From the NCBI RefSeq assembly GCF_036429475.1, contig NZ_CP144125.1, positions 992,001 through 1,056,000 of the forward strand: a stretch of 64,000 nt of DNA, read 5' to 3'. Below the pieces are notes generated by a model that was not told the origin of the DNA, ran no database searches, and saw nothing but the letters and a program-made list of their open reading frames with translations. Of the stretch, positions 1 through 8,545 are shown piece after piece; position 1 is the stretch's first letter, and each line of letters starts with the position of its first letter. This DNA is from Halalkalicoccus sp. CGA53. Lineage in GTDB: Archaea; Halobacteriota; Halobacteria; Halobacteriales; Halalkalicoccaceae. The position numbers were made by a program, and so were the translations under genes.

Positions 1-690
1 GGCGATCTCGAAGTGGAGTTTCACGGGGAACTCCTCGCCGATGTCGATCGTCACCTCGCCGTCGGTCGGGATCGCCTTGTTCATCTCTTTCAGGTAATCG
101 AGGCTGAACAGCGAGTGCGCCTCGCCCGGCGTGAGGTCGATCAGGTCCTCGCGATCCAGTTTGAAGTTCACGTCGTCGGTGTCGCCCTCCGCCTCGACGT
201 AGAACCGCTCCTCGGCGGTGTCGACGCCGAGCGCGATGTGGTCGCTCACCATGTCCGCGGCCTTCACCGCGCGGTTGACGTCGCGCCCTTCGAGGACCAC
301 CCTGGCCGGGAGGTCGAGGTCGGGGATGTCCGGCTCCTCCCTGATCGAGTCGGGGTCGATCAGCGCGAGAGTGTACTTGAGGCCATCGAGACGGATCGTG
401 AGTTTCCGGGTCTCCTCGTCGAGTTCGAGGTCGACGAGCTGGCCGGCGTCGGCCATCCCGACGATGTCCTCGAGCCGAGAGAGGTTCACGCCGATCGTAC
501 CGCCGTCGGCCTCGTAGGACTCGAAGGCGGACGCGGAGAGCGTGAGGTCGACCATGCCGACGTTCGCCGGGTCGACGGCGCGGATCGAGAACTCCTCCTC
601 GCCGAGCTGGATCTTGCACTCGTCGACCAGCGCACTCACGGAGTCGAGCGCCGCCCCGAGCGTGTCGGCGCTCACGATGGCCTTGAACAT
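1..690 (-). CDS. pcn: DNA polymerase sliding clamp (PCNA), 3' end cut by window
   Basis: This is the archaeal homotrimeric sliding clamp that tethers replicative polymerase, FEN1 and ligase to DNA. The reading frame opens at an ATG and gives 230 codons with no stop before the window edge. Archaeal PCNA is about 245-250 residues, so only the last 15-20 are missing. The protein begins [16 protein letters not shown] and contains the domain-linking stretch [18 protein letters not shown], both typical of haloarchaeal PCNA. It is very acidic, as expected for a halophile. It stands alone with its own promoter just upstream. Identification rests on direct sequence recognition and is secure. Confidence 0.96.
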   Translation of the reverse strand, partial: MFKAIVSADTLGAALDSVSALVDECKIQLGEEEFSIRAVDPANVGMVDLTLSASAFESYEADGGTIGVNLSRLEDIVGMADAGQLVDLELDEETRKLTIRLDGLKYTLALIDPDSIREEPDIPDLDLPARVVLEGRDVNRAVKAADMVSDHIALGVDTAEERFYVEAEGDTDDVNFKLDREDLIDLTPGEAHSLFSLDYLKEMNKAIPTDGEVTIDIGEEFPVKLHFEIA

Positions 691-715
691 ACTGGATACG
701 GCTACGAAACGGCCG

Positions 716-724
716 TTTAAAAAG
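716..724 (-). promoter_or_regulatory. TATA box of the PCNA gene
   Basis: On the minus strand the AT block CTTTTTAAA is centred about 30 bases before the PCNA ATG. That spacing suits an archaeal TATA element driving a nearly leaderless transcript. The surrounding DNA is GC-rich, so the block stands out. Positions 725-920 upstream of it hold no convincing gene. Confidence 0.6.
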
Positions 725-920
725 CCACCTTTCCTGTACGCGCGCACGCGGGGCAGGCTGGTTCGGAGCGGTCACCGAGTGGCGGCGTTCCGTCCCCTCC
801 CGATCGCGCCGAGCGGTACGTGTATCGCACCGGTGTCTCACCGCTCGGAGAGCCTTCGAGCGCCCTCGAAGGTGACACGATCACGGGTCGGGTGTACTTT
901 CCTCGACGCGTCGCCACGGA

Positions 921-1844
921 TCACCGCGCCCCACCTTCGAGCTTTCCGAACCGCTCGAGCGTCAGCAAGCACTCGAGCGTCAGTTTCCCAACCCACTCCC
1001 GCTCGGCGGTCGGCCACGCGTCCTCGTACTGTCCCCACCCCCACGTCGGCCACCAGCCGCCGTCTCGCGCCTGTCTCTCGATGTCTTCGTCGAGAAGCCG
1101 GTCGACACGATCCGGGTACAGTCGAGCGACCGTCGTCTCCGGCGAGAAGGCGAACGCGAACGCGTACAGCTCACGAAGTTCCTCGTCCAGGTCCATCGAC
1201 CTCACCGTGCGTTCGAGCGACGTGCGGACGTCTCCGGCGAGCCTCGGCGGGAGGTGCGGGAGGGCGCGCTCCCAGCAGAGGATCGCGTAGCGCCGTCCTC
1301 GATCGTCCCCGACGACGGTCGTGTCGCGTACGTTACGAGCCGCCCGCTCCGTAACCGCCTCGAGAAACCTTTCAGAGACCGCGTCGCCCCACCTCCACAG
1401 GTATCCGAGGAGCTCCGCGCTCGGGTTCGGCCACTCCGACTCGGAGGGTGCCGTCACGGTGTCGACGTGCCACCAGACCGCGTGCGGCGCGTCGTTTACG
1501 TCCTCGTACGTCGCCGGCCAGTAGCCCTCGCGCTCCCGGTACGACTCTTCGAGGTACGCGAGCGCGGCCCGGACGAGGTCGTAGCCCGACGAGAGCTCGA
1601 GTTCGGCCGCGTACTGCAACCCGACCGACGTCGCAAGCGGCGACGACGCTTCGAGTCGAAAATCCGGCTCGAGGGCGTGTCCGAACCCACCGTCGTCGTT
1701 CTGATACTGCCGAAGCTCCTCCACGACGTCCTCGGCCGCGGCGTCCTCGAACCGATGATCGAAGAGGGAGACGTCGAGCGACCGCCCGTGTTCGTAGATC
1801 GCGGATCTCGCCCTCGTGTACCTCTCTCGTGAGAGTCCGTGCAT
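921..1844 (-). CDS. Prenyltransferase/squalene-cyclase-like alpha-toroid protein
   Basis: The product is 307 residues from the ATG chosen here. A GTG 63 bases upstream would add 21 low-complexity residues and is less likely. The protein has repeated helical units with QYQNDDGGFGHALEPDF near residue 50 and DGGWWPTWGWGQYEDAW near the C-terminus. These Gly/Trp-rich turns are characteristic of alpha/alpha-toroid folds found in terpene cyclases and protein prenyltransferases. No classical DXDD cyclase signature is evident, so enzymatic activity is not assured. It is transcribed divergently from the rlmE gene. Substrate unknown. Confidence 0.7.
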   Translation of the reverse strand: MHGLSRERYTRARSAIYEHGRSLDVSLFDHRFEDAAAEDVVEELRQYQNDDGGFGHALEPDFRLEASSPLATSVGLQYAAELELSSGYDLVRAALAYLEESYREREGYWPATYEDVNDAPHAVWWHVDTVTAPSESEWPNPSAELLGYLWRWGDAVSERFLEAVTERAARNVRDTTVVGDDRGRRYAILCWERALPHLPPRLAGDVRTSLERTVRSMDLDEELRELYAFAFAFSPETTVARLYPDRVDRLLDEDIERQARDGGWWPTWGWGQYEDAWPTAEREWVGKLTLECLLTLERFGKLEGGAR

Positions 1845-1954
1845 AGTCTCGGATCGGGGCTCCGCACGGTAGCTGTTGTCCTCGGAGGCACTCGAGTACG
1901 AAGTCACGCCTCGCGAGCGAAGCGCGTATCCGCCTCGCGGGGGTAGGGAGTGCG

Positions 1955-2719
1955 ATGAGCAACCGCGATCAGTGGTACAACAAGGCGAAACAGCAGGGCT
2001 ATCGCTCGAGGTCGGCGTACAAGCTCCAGCAGCTCGACGACCTGGAGACCGTCCTGCCCGAGGGCGGCACGGTCGTCGACCTCGGTGCCGCTCCAGGCGG
2101 CTGGCTTCAGGTCGCCGCCGAACGCGTCGGTCCCGGGGGGACGGTTCTGGGAGTGGACCTCCAACGCATCAAGGATATCGAGACCGAGACGACCGTCGAG
2201 ACGATCCGCGGCGACATCACGGACGAAGAGACCCACGAGGCGATCCGCGGACGGGTGGGTGAGGTCGACACGGTCCTCTCGGACATGGCCCCAAACATGA
2301 CCGGCGAGTACAACCTCGATCACGCGCGGTCGGTCTACCTCGCGGGGCAGGCCGCTGCCGTCGCCCGCGAGGTGCTCAAACCCGGCGGGAATCTCGTGGT
2401 AAAGGTGTTCGAGGGGCCGGATCTCGCCGAGTTCCGATCCGGATTGGAGGGCGAGTACGAGTTCGTCCGGACGACGAGCCCCGAGGCCTCGCGCAAGGAG
2501 TCCTCGGAGGTCTACCTGATCGCGAAGGGGCTGCTGACCGCGCCGGTCGGGGTAGGCGAGCAACTCACCGTCGAGGTCGAGTCGGTCGGCTCCGAGGGCG
2601 ACGGCGTCGCACAGGTCGAGGGCTTTACGGTGTTCGTTCCAGGTGCAGAGAGGGGTGAGACAGTCGAGGTGCGGATCGAGGACGTCAAACAGCGTTTCGC
2701 GTTCGCGGAGCGTCTGTAG
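1955..2719 (+). CDS. rlmE: 23S rRNA (uridine-2'-O)-methyltransferase RlmE/RrmJ with TRAM domain
   Basis: The enzyme transfers a methyl group from S-adenosylmethionine to the 2'-hydroxyl of a 23S rRNA uridine. The SAM-binding loop VVDLGAAPGGW lies near residue 40. The catalytic K-D-K-E set can be placed at the Lys of SAYKLQQLD, the Asp of SDMAPNMTG, the Lys of LVVKVFEG and the Glu of KESSEVYLIAKG. Residues from about 195 to 254 form a TRAM domain (EGDGVAQVEGFTVFVPGA), an RNA-binding module added in archaeal members. Length is 254 residues. It ends 10 bases before the convergent transporter gene. Confidence 0.93.
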   Translation: MSNRDQWYNKAKQQGYRSRSAYKLQQLDDLETVLPEGGTVVDLGAAPGGWLQVAAERVGPGGTVLGVDLQRIKDIETETTVETIRGDITDEETHEAIRGRVGEVDTVLSDMAPNMTGEYNLDHARSVYLAGQAAAVAREVLKPGGNLVVKVFEGPDLAEFRSGLEGEYEFVRTTSPEASRKESSEVYLIAKGLLTAPVGVGEQLTVEVESVGSEGDGVAQVEGFTVFVPGAERGETVEVRIEDVKQRFAFAERL

Positions 2720-2729
2720 ATACCCCGTA

Positions 2730-3446
2730 CTACCCCGGGGTCGAGACGCCAGTTTCGAGCCCACGAGAACGGACGGCACCGACGATCAGGTAGACGAACG
2801 GCGTGTCGGCGACGGCGATCAGCAGTTTGATCAGGTACTGGCCGACGATCAGCGCGAGCAGTTCGGCTACGGGAAGCACGGGACCGATGCCGAGCAGCGC
2901 CGGTGCGAGTGCGAACGCGACGAGGATGAAGACGACGGTGTCGATCGCCTGGCTCGTCGCAGTCGAACCGAGGTTGCGTAGCCAGAGTCGCTCTCTCCCC
3001 GTACGAGCGCGGATCCGGTGGAAGGCGACGACGTCCCAGTTCTGGCTGATCAGGTACGCGAGCAGCCCACCGAGGACGATGTTCGTGCTCGGACCCATTA
3101 CGGTCGCGAACGCCTCCTGATCGACGCCGGCGGGCGACGCCGGCGCGAGGATCGCGAGCCAGACGAGCGCGAGCATCGCGAGGATCGTCGCGAAGCCGAC
3201 GTTCACCATCAGCTGTGCCGGGCGCTTGCCGTACAGTTCGGCGTAGCAGTCGGTCGCGAGGAACGTGATCGCGTAGGCGATGACGCCGGCGGGAACGATC
3301 AGCTCCGGGCCGACGGGACCGGCTTCGAACGGAACCGGAAGCGCGATGATCTTCACCGCCAGGAGCTGTGCGGTGACGAGCGCCGTGACGAACAGCGCAG
3401 CGAGCGTGAGCGCGACGGCCGGCAGCGGCCCCTCGCTATCGCTCAT
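2730..3446 (-). CDS. Queuosine precursor transporter family membrane protein (YhhQ/DUF165)
   Basis: The product is 238 residues with about six hydrophobic helices. It carries the family signature around FLATDCYAELYGKRPAQ (near residue 65) and the segment LRNLGSTATSQAIDTVVF, both hallmarks of the YhhQ/DUF165 family. Bacterial members import queuosine precursors. Haloarchaea make archaeosine through the same preQ0 intermediate, so uptake of a deazapurine is a reasonable but unproven role. The start codon overlaps the 3' end of the small ribbon-helix-helix gene upstream, suggesting co-transcription and coupling. Confidence 0.87.
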   Translation of the reverse strand: MSDSEGPLPAVALTLAALFVTALVTAQLLAVKIIALPVPFEAGPVGPELIVPAGVIAYAITFLATDCYAELYGKRPAQLMVNVGFATILAMLALVWLAILAPASPAGVDQEAFATVMGPSTNIVLGGLLAYLISQNWDVVAFHRIRARTGRERLWLRNLGSTATSQAIDTVVFILVAFALAPALLGIGPVLPVAELLALIVGQYLIKLLIAVADTPFVYLIVGAVRSRGLETGVSTPG

Positions 3447-3612
3447 CGTCCAGCCTGCCGTGGCGGGCGTCTATCTCGTCGAGTAAGTCGAGGGTCTTCC
3501 TGACGGAGGTGCGGATCGCGTCGCTCCGGTTGACGAACTTCCCGTCGTCACCGACGTGCTCGTCCAGGTCGTCGAGTAGCTCCTGTGGGATCTCGACGCT
3601 GATCTTAGGCAT
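3436..3612 (-). CDS. Small ribbon-helix-helix (CopG-type) protein
   Basis: A 58-residue protein reads MPKISVEIPQELLDDLDEH followed by NRSDAIRTSVRK. The beta strand, two helices and basic loop match the ribbon-helix-helix DNA-binding fold. The last 11 bases overlap the transporter gene, so it may regulate that gene or itself. This is inferred only from the overlap. It is short but has strong codon structure. Confidence 0.8.
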   Translation of the reverse strand: MPKISVEIPQELLDDLDEHVGDDGKFVNRSDAIRTSVRKTLDLLDEIDARHGRLDDER

Positions 3613-3837
3613 GCTGGTAGGGTTGGTCGGTCGGCGTCAAGTACGCTCCGGAGAACCCTCGAGGAATATCCGGCTCTTCTCCGAAGTATATCATGGATCT
3701 GGCGGTTCCGAGACACGCGACCGCTGTGGAGCAGAGATACGTATCCAGCAATAGAGTTAACCCGATCTCGCGTGAGTTCCGTCTGTGTCATCTAGCAGAC
3801 CCGGCTCTCGATCCATCGGTGGGTGTGGAGGTGACGG

Positions 3838-4560
3838 ATGAGCCTCCTCGACAGGATCTCGTTCACGATCCGGTCCTGGCTGAACGCGCTGGTGAACCGC
3901 GTCTCCGATCCCGCGGCCGAACTCGATTACTCCTACGAACAGCTGCGCAACGAGCTCCAGCGGGTCAACCGTGCGATCGCGGACCTCACGACCCAGAAGA
4001 AACGCCTCGAACTGCACCGCGAACGGCTGCGCGCGAACGTCGAGAAACACGACGGACAGGCCAGGGAGGCGATCCGTCAGGACCGCGAGGACCTGGCCCG
4101 GCGCGCGCTCGAGAAGAAGAAGACGACGACCCACGAACTGGCCGACCTCGACGAGCAGATCGACCGGCTGCAGGCCACCCAGGACCGGATGGTCGAGCGC
4201 CAGGTCGCGCTCCGCGGCCGGATCGAGGGGTTCAGAACGCAAAAGGAGATCCTGAAGGCGCGCCACGGCGCGGCGCAGGCCTCCGCGCGTGCCGCCGAGG
4301 CGTTCACCGGCGTCGGGGGCGAACTGGGCGACGTCCAGCGAACGGTCGAGCGTGCCGCCGAACGCACGGAGGAGATGGAGGCCCGGGCCGCGGCGCTCGA
4401 GGAGCTCGAGGAGACCGGCGCGTTCGACGACATCCTCGCGAAGGGCGACGCGATCGACCGCGAACTGGAGCGACGATCGACCGAACACCGGGTCGAACAG
4501 GAGTTAGAGGAGCTGAAGATCCGGGTGGGTGGTGAGACCGAGGAGGAACTCGATCGATGA
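3838..4560 (+). CDS. PspA/IM30 family protein
   Basis: The product is 240 residues, almost entirely helical and charged, as expected for the coiled-coil PspA/Vipp1/IM30 family that assembles on stressed membranes. The N-terminus (MSLLDRISFTIRSWLNALV) is an amphipathic membrane-binding helix. Long heptad-rich segments follow (residues 25-140), then an Ala/Glu-rich stretch and a C-terminal helix. It appears monocistronic, and positions 3613-3837 upstream show no gene. Partners such as PspB or PspC are absent, as is usual in haloarchaea. Confidence 0.88.
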   Translation: MSLLDRISFTIRSWLNALVNRVSDPAAELDYSYEQLRNELQRVNRAIADLTTQKKRLELHRERLRANVEKHDGQAREAIRQDREDLARRALEKKKTTTHELADLDEQIDRLQATQDRMVERQVALRGRIEGFRTQKEILKARHGAAQASARAAEAFTGVGGELGDVQRTVERAAERTEEMEARAAALEELEETGAFDDILAKGDAIDRELERRSTEHRVEQELEELKIRVGGETEEELDR

Positions 4561-4654
4561 GTTTCGGGAGGATATCAGCCTGTTCGAAGCCCCACCGAAC
4601 CCGGACGTGCTCGCTTCGCTGCGCGTCCGGCAGGGTTCGAACCGTTCGCTCGTG

Positions 4655-4695
4655 ATGGATTTACCGCTCACGGACGTGTTCGCGGTAAAATCCAT
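4655..4695. terminator. Hairpin immediately 3' of tRNA-Pro
   Basis: The arms ATGGATTTACCGC (4655-4667) and GCGGTAAAATCCAT (4682-4695) are complementary apart from one bulged base, with a 14-nt loop. The hairpin abuts the 3' end of the minus-strand tRNA-Pro and lies after the convergent PspA gene. It could serve in 3'-end formation or tRNA trailer processing. This is inferred from position and symmetry only. Confidence 0.45.
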
Positions 4696-4767
4696 GGGAC
4701 CGCCCGGATTTGAACCGGGGTCAACGGCACCCAAGGCCGCAAGGATACCAGGCTACCCCACGGTCCC
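4695..4767 (-). tRNA. tRNA-Pro (UGG)
   Basis: The minus strand folds as a cloverleaf with a 7-bp acceptor (GGGACCG with CGGTCCC) and discriminator A. The anticodon stem GCGGC/GCCGT encloses the loop CTTGGGT, giving anticodon TGG. The T arm is CCCGG-TTCAAAT-CCGGG. There is no intron and no encoded CCA. Confidence 0.95.
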
Positions 4768-4867
4768 GTGTATCGAAGACGGCACGGCTCGTTGAAAGCG
4801 TTTCGTTCTCCTCGTCGTCTCTCGTGTGCTTCGCGCCGCTTTTATCGGCCGGTCACCTCCTCTCTCC

Positions 4868-5134
4868 ATGGTCACCGGTATCGAGGTCGCCGTCGTGCTC
4901 CTCGCGCTCGCCTTCCTCTTCGGCGCGTGGCGGATCATCCACGCCGTGAAGCCGTTCATCGTCAACGCGGTGGTCGGCCTACTCGTGCTTCTGCTCGCGA
5001 GTTGGTTCGGACTCGCGGTCGAGGTCACGCCGATCGTCCTGCTCGTCGTCGCCCTCGGGGGCGTGCCGGGGGCACTCCTCGTGCTCCTGCTCGCGGTGTT
5101 CGGCGTGGCGTTCGTCCCCGCGCTCGCTCTATAG
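4868..5134 (+). CDS. BofA-like small membrane protein
   Basis: An 88-residue protein composed of three hydrophobic helices contains the segment VKPFIVNAVVGLLVLLLASW (about residues 27-46). This segment is shared with proteins annotated as pro-sigmaK processing inhibitor BofA family. Archaea have no sigmaK, so the bacterial role cannot apply. The family resemblance is structural only. The ATG at 4868 was chosen because the upstream extension is not protein-like. The function is unknown, and a membrane location is clear. Confidence 0.72.
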   Translation: MVTGIEVAVVLLALAFLFGAWRIIHAVKPFIVNAVVGLLVLLLASWFGLAVEVTPIVLLVVALGGVPGALLVLLLAVFGVAFVPALAL

Positions 5135-5284
5135 CGCTCGGGACCGTTTCGCGGTCGCTCCGGAGTCGAACGTATAGGTATTACAAGACGTTAAACCCGC
5201 CACGGTCGAACGACGAGACGAGCCAGCGTGTCCGACCCACAGCGCTCGAAACGGCCGGGAGGCGATCGGTGAATGTAGCTCCCG

Positions 5285-5452
5285 ATGCTGGTCCTCGCCG
5301 CCCTCGCACTAGTCGTCCTCTCACCGGTGGTCGTGCTCGTCGTCGTCGAGTTTCGTCGCGAACGTGGCTCAGGTCCGGCGCAGGATCACCCAGACACCGG
5401 CGACGAGCAGCAACAGCCCCCAGTAGAGCGAGTCGCCCGGCGCGACTTTTAG
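5285..5452 (+). CDS. Possible 55-residue single-span membrane protein
   Basis: The frame encodes an N-terminal hydrophobic helix followed by an Arg- and Gln-rich tail. An AT-richer block (TATAGGTATTACAAG, about 110 bases upstream) could be a promoter. It overlaps the minus-strand small frame at 5369-5527 over 84 bases, so at most one of the two is likely to be expressed. No family is recognised and confidence is low. Confidence 0.28.
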   Translation: MLVLAALALVVLSPVVVLVVVEFRRERGSGPAQDHPDTGDEQQQPPVERVARRDF

Positions 5453-5527
5453 AAGTAGCGTGACGATCCCCGAACTCACGAGCGACCAGCCGAGCGTCGT
5501 CTGGTAGCCTCTGTCCCTCGAACTCAT
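5369..5527 (-). CDS. Small two-helix membrane protein (52 aa)
   Basis: The minus strand encodes 52 residues starting MSSRDRGYQTTLGWSLV. There is a first hydrophobic segment, a short PGDSLYWG turn, a second segment LLLLVAGVWVILRR and a stop. The alternation of two spans with a polar N-terminus and an arginine C-terminus looks like a genuine small membrane protein, more so than the overlapping plus-strand frame. It lies 39 bases from the 3' end of the helicase gene that is transcribed towards it. Function unknown. Confidence 0.5.
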   Translation of the reverse strand: MSSRDRGYQTTLGWSLVSSGIVTLLLKVAPGDSLYWGLLLLVAGVWVILRRT

Positions 5528-5566
5528 GGGTGAGAGAGCGGCGGCCGAGGAATAAGGGTTCGCCCG

Positions 5567-7618
5567 TCAGTCATCGTCTCTGAGCTGGATGTCCGCGACG
5601 ATCCCGTCTACCTCCTTCCCTTTCCTGATCCCGTCGAGGATGACGAACGCCTCCTCGGGAGAGAGGAAGTGCGTCGTTACCGCTCTGCCGAGCGGCGTCG
5701 GCGAGAAGCCGTCGATGAACCCGTACTCGAGCAGTTTTCCGATCGCGTGTTTGGTGGGCACCTCGCCGATCATCCGGTCGGTGATCGCCTTCGCGCGCTT
5801 CCCTCCCACCGTCACGTTCGCGAGCACCTCCTCGACCGCTGCCGACTCGTCGTAGACGGTGTGGACGTCCTCCATCTCGTCCTTCAGGAGACGGAACGCC
5901 ACCTCGTCCTCGGTGCCCTCCATGCTCGCGTGATACGAACAGTCGGGTTCGACCAGCAGGTAGACGACACCGCGGTCGTGGTAGTCCGGACGGCCCGCCC
6001 GCCCGAGCATCTGGTGGAACTCCTGGACCGTGAGCCACTCGATGCCCATCGCGAGCGAGTCGAAGATAACCTGCGAGGCGGGGAAGTCGACCCCGGCGGC
6101 GAGCGCGGCGGTCGTCACAACCGCTGCGATGTCGCCGTCGCCGAACATCCGCTCGACCTTCTTCCGGCGCCGGTAGTCCAGCCCCGCGTGGTACGGCGCG
6201 GCGTCGTACTCCAACCGACGGCTGATCTCGTGACAGCGCCGCCGCGAGTTCGTGAAGATTATGGTCTGACCCCGATACCCCTTCGAGGACTCGCGGTCGA
6301 ACTCCCGGCGGACGAGCTTGTTCGCCACCCGTGGTTTCTCCATCCCGTCGACGAACGTGACGTGGCGCTCGATCGGGACCGGTCGCTCCTCGAACTCGAT
6401 CAGCCGCGCCTCGAGCCGCCTCGCGAGCCACTCCGGGTTGCCGACCGTCGCCGAGAGGTAGATCCACTGCGCGCCGGCGTAGCTCTCGCGGGCGCGCGAG
6501 CGAGCCTCGCAGTACTCCTTCAACCGGGCGATCAGCCCGTCGAGACGGTGGCCCCGCTCTTCGGCCTGGAGCGTGTGGACCTCGTCGATGACGACCGTCC
6601 CGATGTCGCCCAGATCCCGCCCCGTCCGCAGCGCGTGGTCGATCCCCTCGTAGGTGCCGACGATCACGTCCGCCGTCGGGTCGAATCGGGTGCCGTCGTC
6701 GCGCACCCGGCTCGCGCCGACACGGATCGTCACCTCCGCGAGCTCGCCGTAGGTATCGAGAAAGTCCTCGTGTTTCTGGTTCGCGAGCGCGACCAGCGGG
6801 ACAAGAAAGAGCACCTTTCCCTTGCCTCTCAGTACGCGATCGATCCCCGCGAGCTCGCCGACGAGCGTCTTCCCGGTCGCGGTGGCGCTCACCACCAGCT
6901 GATCGTCGCCGTCCAGGAGACCGTTCCGTACCGATAGGCTCTGGACTGGGAGCAGGGTCTCGAACCGGTCCTCGACGAGTTCTTTCAGTTCCGGATGCAG
7001 GTCGAGCGAGTCCACCCGAACCGGATCGACGTCCTCGACCGTGGCACCGATCTCGTCGAACTTCGTCAGATCCGGGTCGAGCCTGCCCTTAAGCAGGTTC
7101 TTCAGCCGCTCTAGGTCCTGGACCTGGAGCAGGAGCTCCTCCAGCCGGTCCTGTGCGGCGCTCGTCAGCCCGCCGTGGTGGGCGAGCTCGCGGTCGAGCT
7201 CGACGAGCGCACAGTCCGGACAGATCTCCTCTCTGTCCGTCTTGATCGCCGTCTCCGAGGTGATCGGCGAGTACCGCCCGTGCGAGGCACAGTACCGACA
7301 GGTCCGGACGACCGTCGCCTCCAACTGGTATCCCTCGAGCATCTCACGGAGTTCGGCGCGTCCGCTCCGCGAGGTCTGCTCGGAGATCCGGATCCGGGAC
7401 GCCCTGCGGGCGAGGTCGACGAACTCGCTCGGATCGCGCGGATCGCGGCCGCTCTCGGCTTTGACTCCGAACTTCCCGGGCCGTGGTCCCGCCGCCGTCT
7501 CCTTCAGCTTGAGGACGGCCTGGAAGACGCGCTCGCCGCCACGGGTGACGACGGCGAGGTAGTCGTCGCCGACCTCGTGGAGGAAGAGCGTGTCCACGCG
7601 TGGGACCTGTTTCGACAC
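5567..7618 (-). CDS. Large Ski2-like DEAD/DEAH helicase with zinc-binding N-terminal region
   Basis: The open frame extends far upstream, but sensible protein starts at the GTG at 7618, giving 683 residues. An N-terminal region of about 230 residues, a type seen in haloarchaeal helicases, holds a CxxC-x22-CxxC zinc site at Cys107/110/133/136. The helicase core follows: Walker A SATATGKTLVGEL, DEVH box VIDEVHTL, motif III YLSATVGN, then HAGLDYRRRKKVE and the motif VI arginine segment QMLGRAGRPDYHDRG. The C-terminus contains a winged-helix-like part (TKHAIGKLLEYGFIDG). It most resembles Ski2/Hel308-type enzymes that remodel RNA or stalled forks. The exact substrate is unknown. It is divergent from the luciferase-like gene. 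Confidence 0.88.
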   Translation of the reverse strand: MSKQVPRVDTLFLHEVGDDYLAVVTRGGERVFQAVLKLKETAAGPRPGKFGVKAESGRDPRDPSEFVDLARRASRIRISEQTSRSGRAELREMLEGYQLEATVVRTCRYCASHGRYSPITSETAIKTDREEICPDCALVELDRELAHHGGLTSAAQDRLEELLLQVQDLERLKNLLKGRLDPDLTKFDEIGATVEDVDPVRVDSLDLHPELKELVEDRFETLLPVQSLSVRNGLLDGDDQLVVSATATGKTLVGELAGIDRVLRGKGKVLFLVPLVALANQKHEDFLDTYGELAEVTIRVGASRVRDDGTRFDPTADVIVGTYEGIDHALRTGRDLGDIGTVVIDEVHTLQAEERGHRLDGLIARLKEYCEARSRARESYAGAQWIYLSATVGNPEWLARRLEARLIEFEERPVPIERHVTFVDGMEKPRVANKLVRREFDRESSKGYRGQTIIFTNSRRRCHEISRRLEYDAAPYHAGLDYRRRKKVERMFGDGDIAAVVTTAALAAGVDFPASQVIFDSLAMGIEWLTVQEFHQMLGRAGRPDYHDRGVVYLLVEPDCSYHASMEGTEDEVAFRLLKDEMEDVHTVYDESAAVEEVLANVTVGGKRAKAITDRMIGEVPTKHAIGKLLEYGFIDGFSPTPLGRAVTTHFLSPEEAFVILDGIRKGKEVDGIVADIQLRDDD

Positions 7619-7705
7619 GTTCGGTGAGATGCGGTGAGGGTATTTCAGCGATTCGACCTCGCGAACGGGGCGCTCCGTTATCCCCCCGCCCGCCGTATCT
7701 CTCCC

Positions 7706-8155
7706 ATGGTTTCTGTGGGTTCCGATCGGGCGGAGATCGAAGCGACGGTCGACCGTCTGGTGCGCGAGGTAAGCGAGTGGGAACACGTCACCGCCGGCGA
7801 ACACCGCTTCGGCGGGACCGAGTTCCGCGTCGGCCCGCGCGAGATCGGCCACGTCCACTCGTGGGGGATGCTCGACATCGCGTACCTCGGTGCGTTGCGC
7901 GACGCCCTCGTCGAGGAGGGTCACACCGGCGTCCACCACCTCCTGACGGAATCGGGGTGGACGACGTTCCACATCACCGCCGAAGCGGACTACGACCACG
8001 CCCGGTGGCTCCTCCGGCTGTCGTACCTCTACCACGTGAACACCCTGCGTCGGACCGCTGCAGGCGCCGAGGAGTTCGCGGACGTGGATGTCGAAACGGA
8101 ACTCGGGGCGATGGGTCCGAGCGAACCCGTTCGCGCGGCGTTCGACCGACGCTGA
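7706..8155 (+). CDS. Luciferase-domain-like protein (DUF5519 type)
   Basis: A 149-residue protein contains FGGTEFRVGPREIGHVHSWG, then HHLLTESGWTTFHITAEADY and a C-terminal LRLSYLYHVNTLR. The conserved His/Trp-rich pattern matches proteins annotated as luciferase-domain or DUF5519 in haloarchaea and bacteria. No catalytic chemistry is established for these. The ATG at 7706 follows a Pro-rich non-coding leader. It shares an upstream region with the helicase gene. Confidence 0.65.
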   Translation: MVSVGSDRAEIEATVDRLVREVSEWEHVTAGEHRFGGTEFRVGPREIGHVHSWGMLDIAYLGALRDALVEEGHTGVHHLLTESGWTTFHITAEADYDHARWLLRLSYLYHVNTLRRTAAGAEEFADVDVETELGAMGPSEPVRAAFDRR

Positions 8156-8218
8156 GGCGGACCGCCAGTTGTGCGTCGAGCCCCGGTTATATCGGGTACG
8201 AGTGCGTACCACGACCCG

Positions 8219-8536
8219 ATGTCGCACACGAAAGTCGACACCGCCGACGTCGAACCGGTCGCCGACGCGATGCACTTCCTCCGGGAGCCCCTCGACTGCG
8301 AAAACCTCGGTCTGACGCTCGTCGAGGCGCCGGCCGACTGGACCGGGAAGGAACACGACCACGCCGAAGACGGCGAGGAGGAGGTCTACCTGCTGACCGA
8401 GGGCGATGCGACGATCGTCATCGACGGCGAGACGATCTCGCTCTCACCCGGCGAGGCGGTCCGCGTCTCTCCCGAGGCGACCCGACAGCTCCACACCGAA
8501 GCGGAGAGCACGTTCGTGATCGCTGGGGCACCCTAG
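8219..8536 (+). CDS. Cupin-fold protein
   Basis: A 105-residue single cupin domain has the first motif around GKEHDHAEDGEEEVYLLTEG and the second around LSPGEAVRVSPEATRQLH. The two His and Glu of motif 1 and the His of motif 2 could bind a metal. The ATG at 8219 places the fold at the N-terminus. A second, unrelated cupin gene ends 109 bases away on the other strand, with the palindromic 100-bp element between them. Substrate unknown. Confidence 0.8.
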   Translation: MSHTKVDTADVEPVADAMHFLREPLDCENLGLTLVEAPADWTGKEHDHAEDGEEEVYLLTEGDATIVIDGETISLSPGEAVRVSPEATRQLHTEAESTFVIAGAP

Positions 8537-8545
8537 CTCAGACTC

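Noticed and set aside
13-720. Long plus-strand open frame at the left end
   Set aside because: It is the antisense shadow of PCNA, a common artefact of GC-rich haloarchaeal codon use. The same applies to long frames opposite eutB, M20, thiolase and the aldehyde oxidoreductase.
4630-4650. GGTTCGAACC near tRNA-Pro, possible tRNA fragment
   Set aside because: It is a short self-complementary decamer only. No extended match to the tRNA 3' end was found, so it is not an attachment-site candidate.
7619-8362. Upstream extension of the helicase reading frame by 248 codons
   Set aside because: The extra part is antisense to the luciferase-domain gene and has shadow composition (long Arg/Val/Glu runs). 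Protein-like sequence starts at the GTG at 7618.
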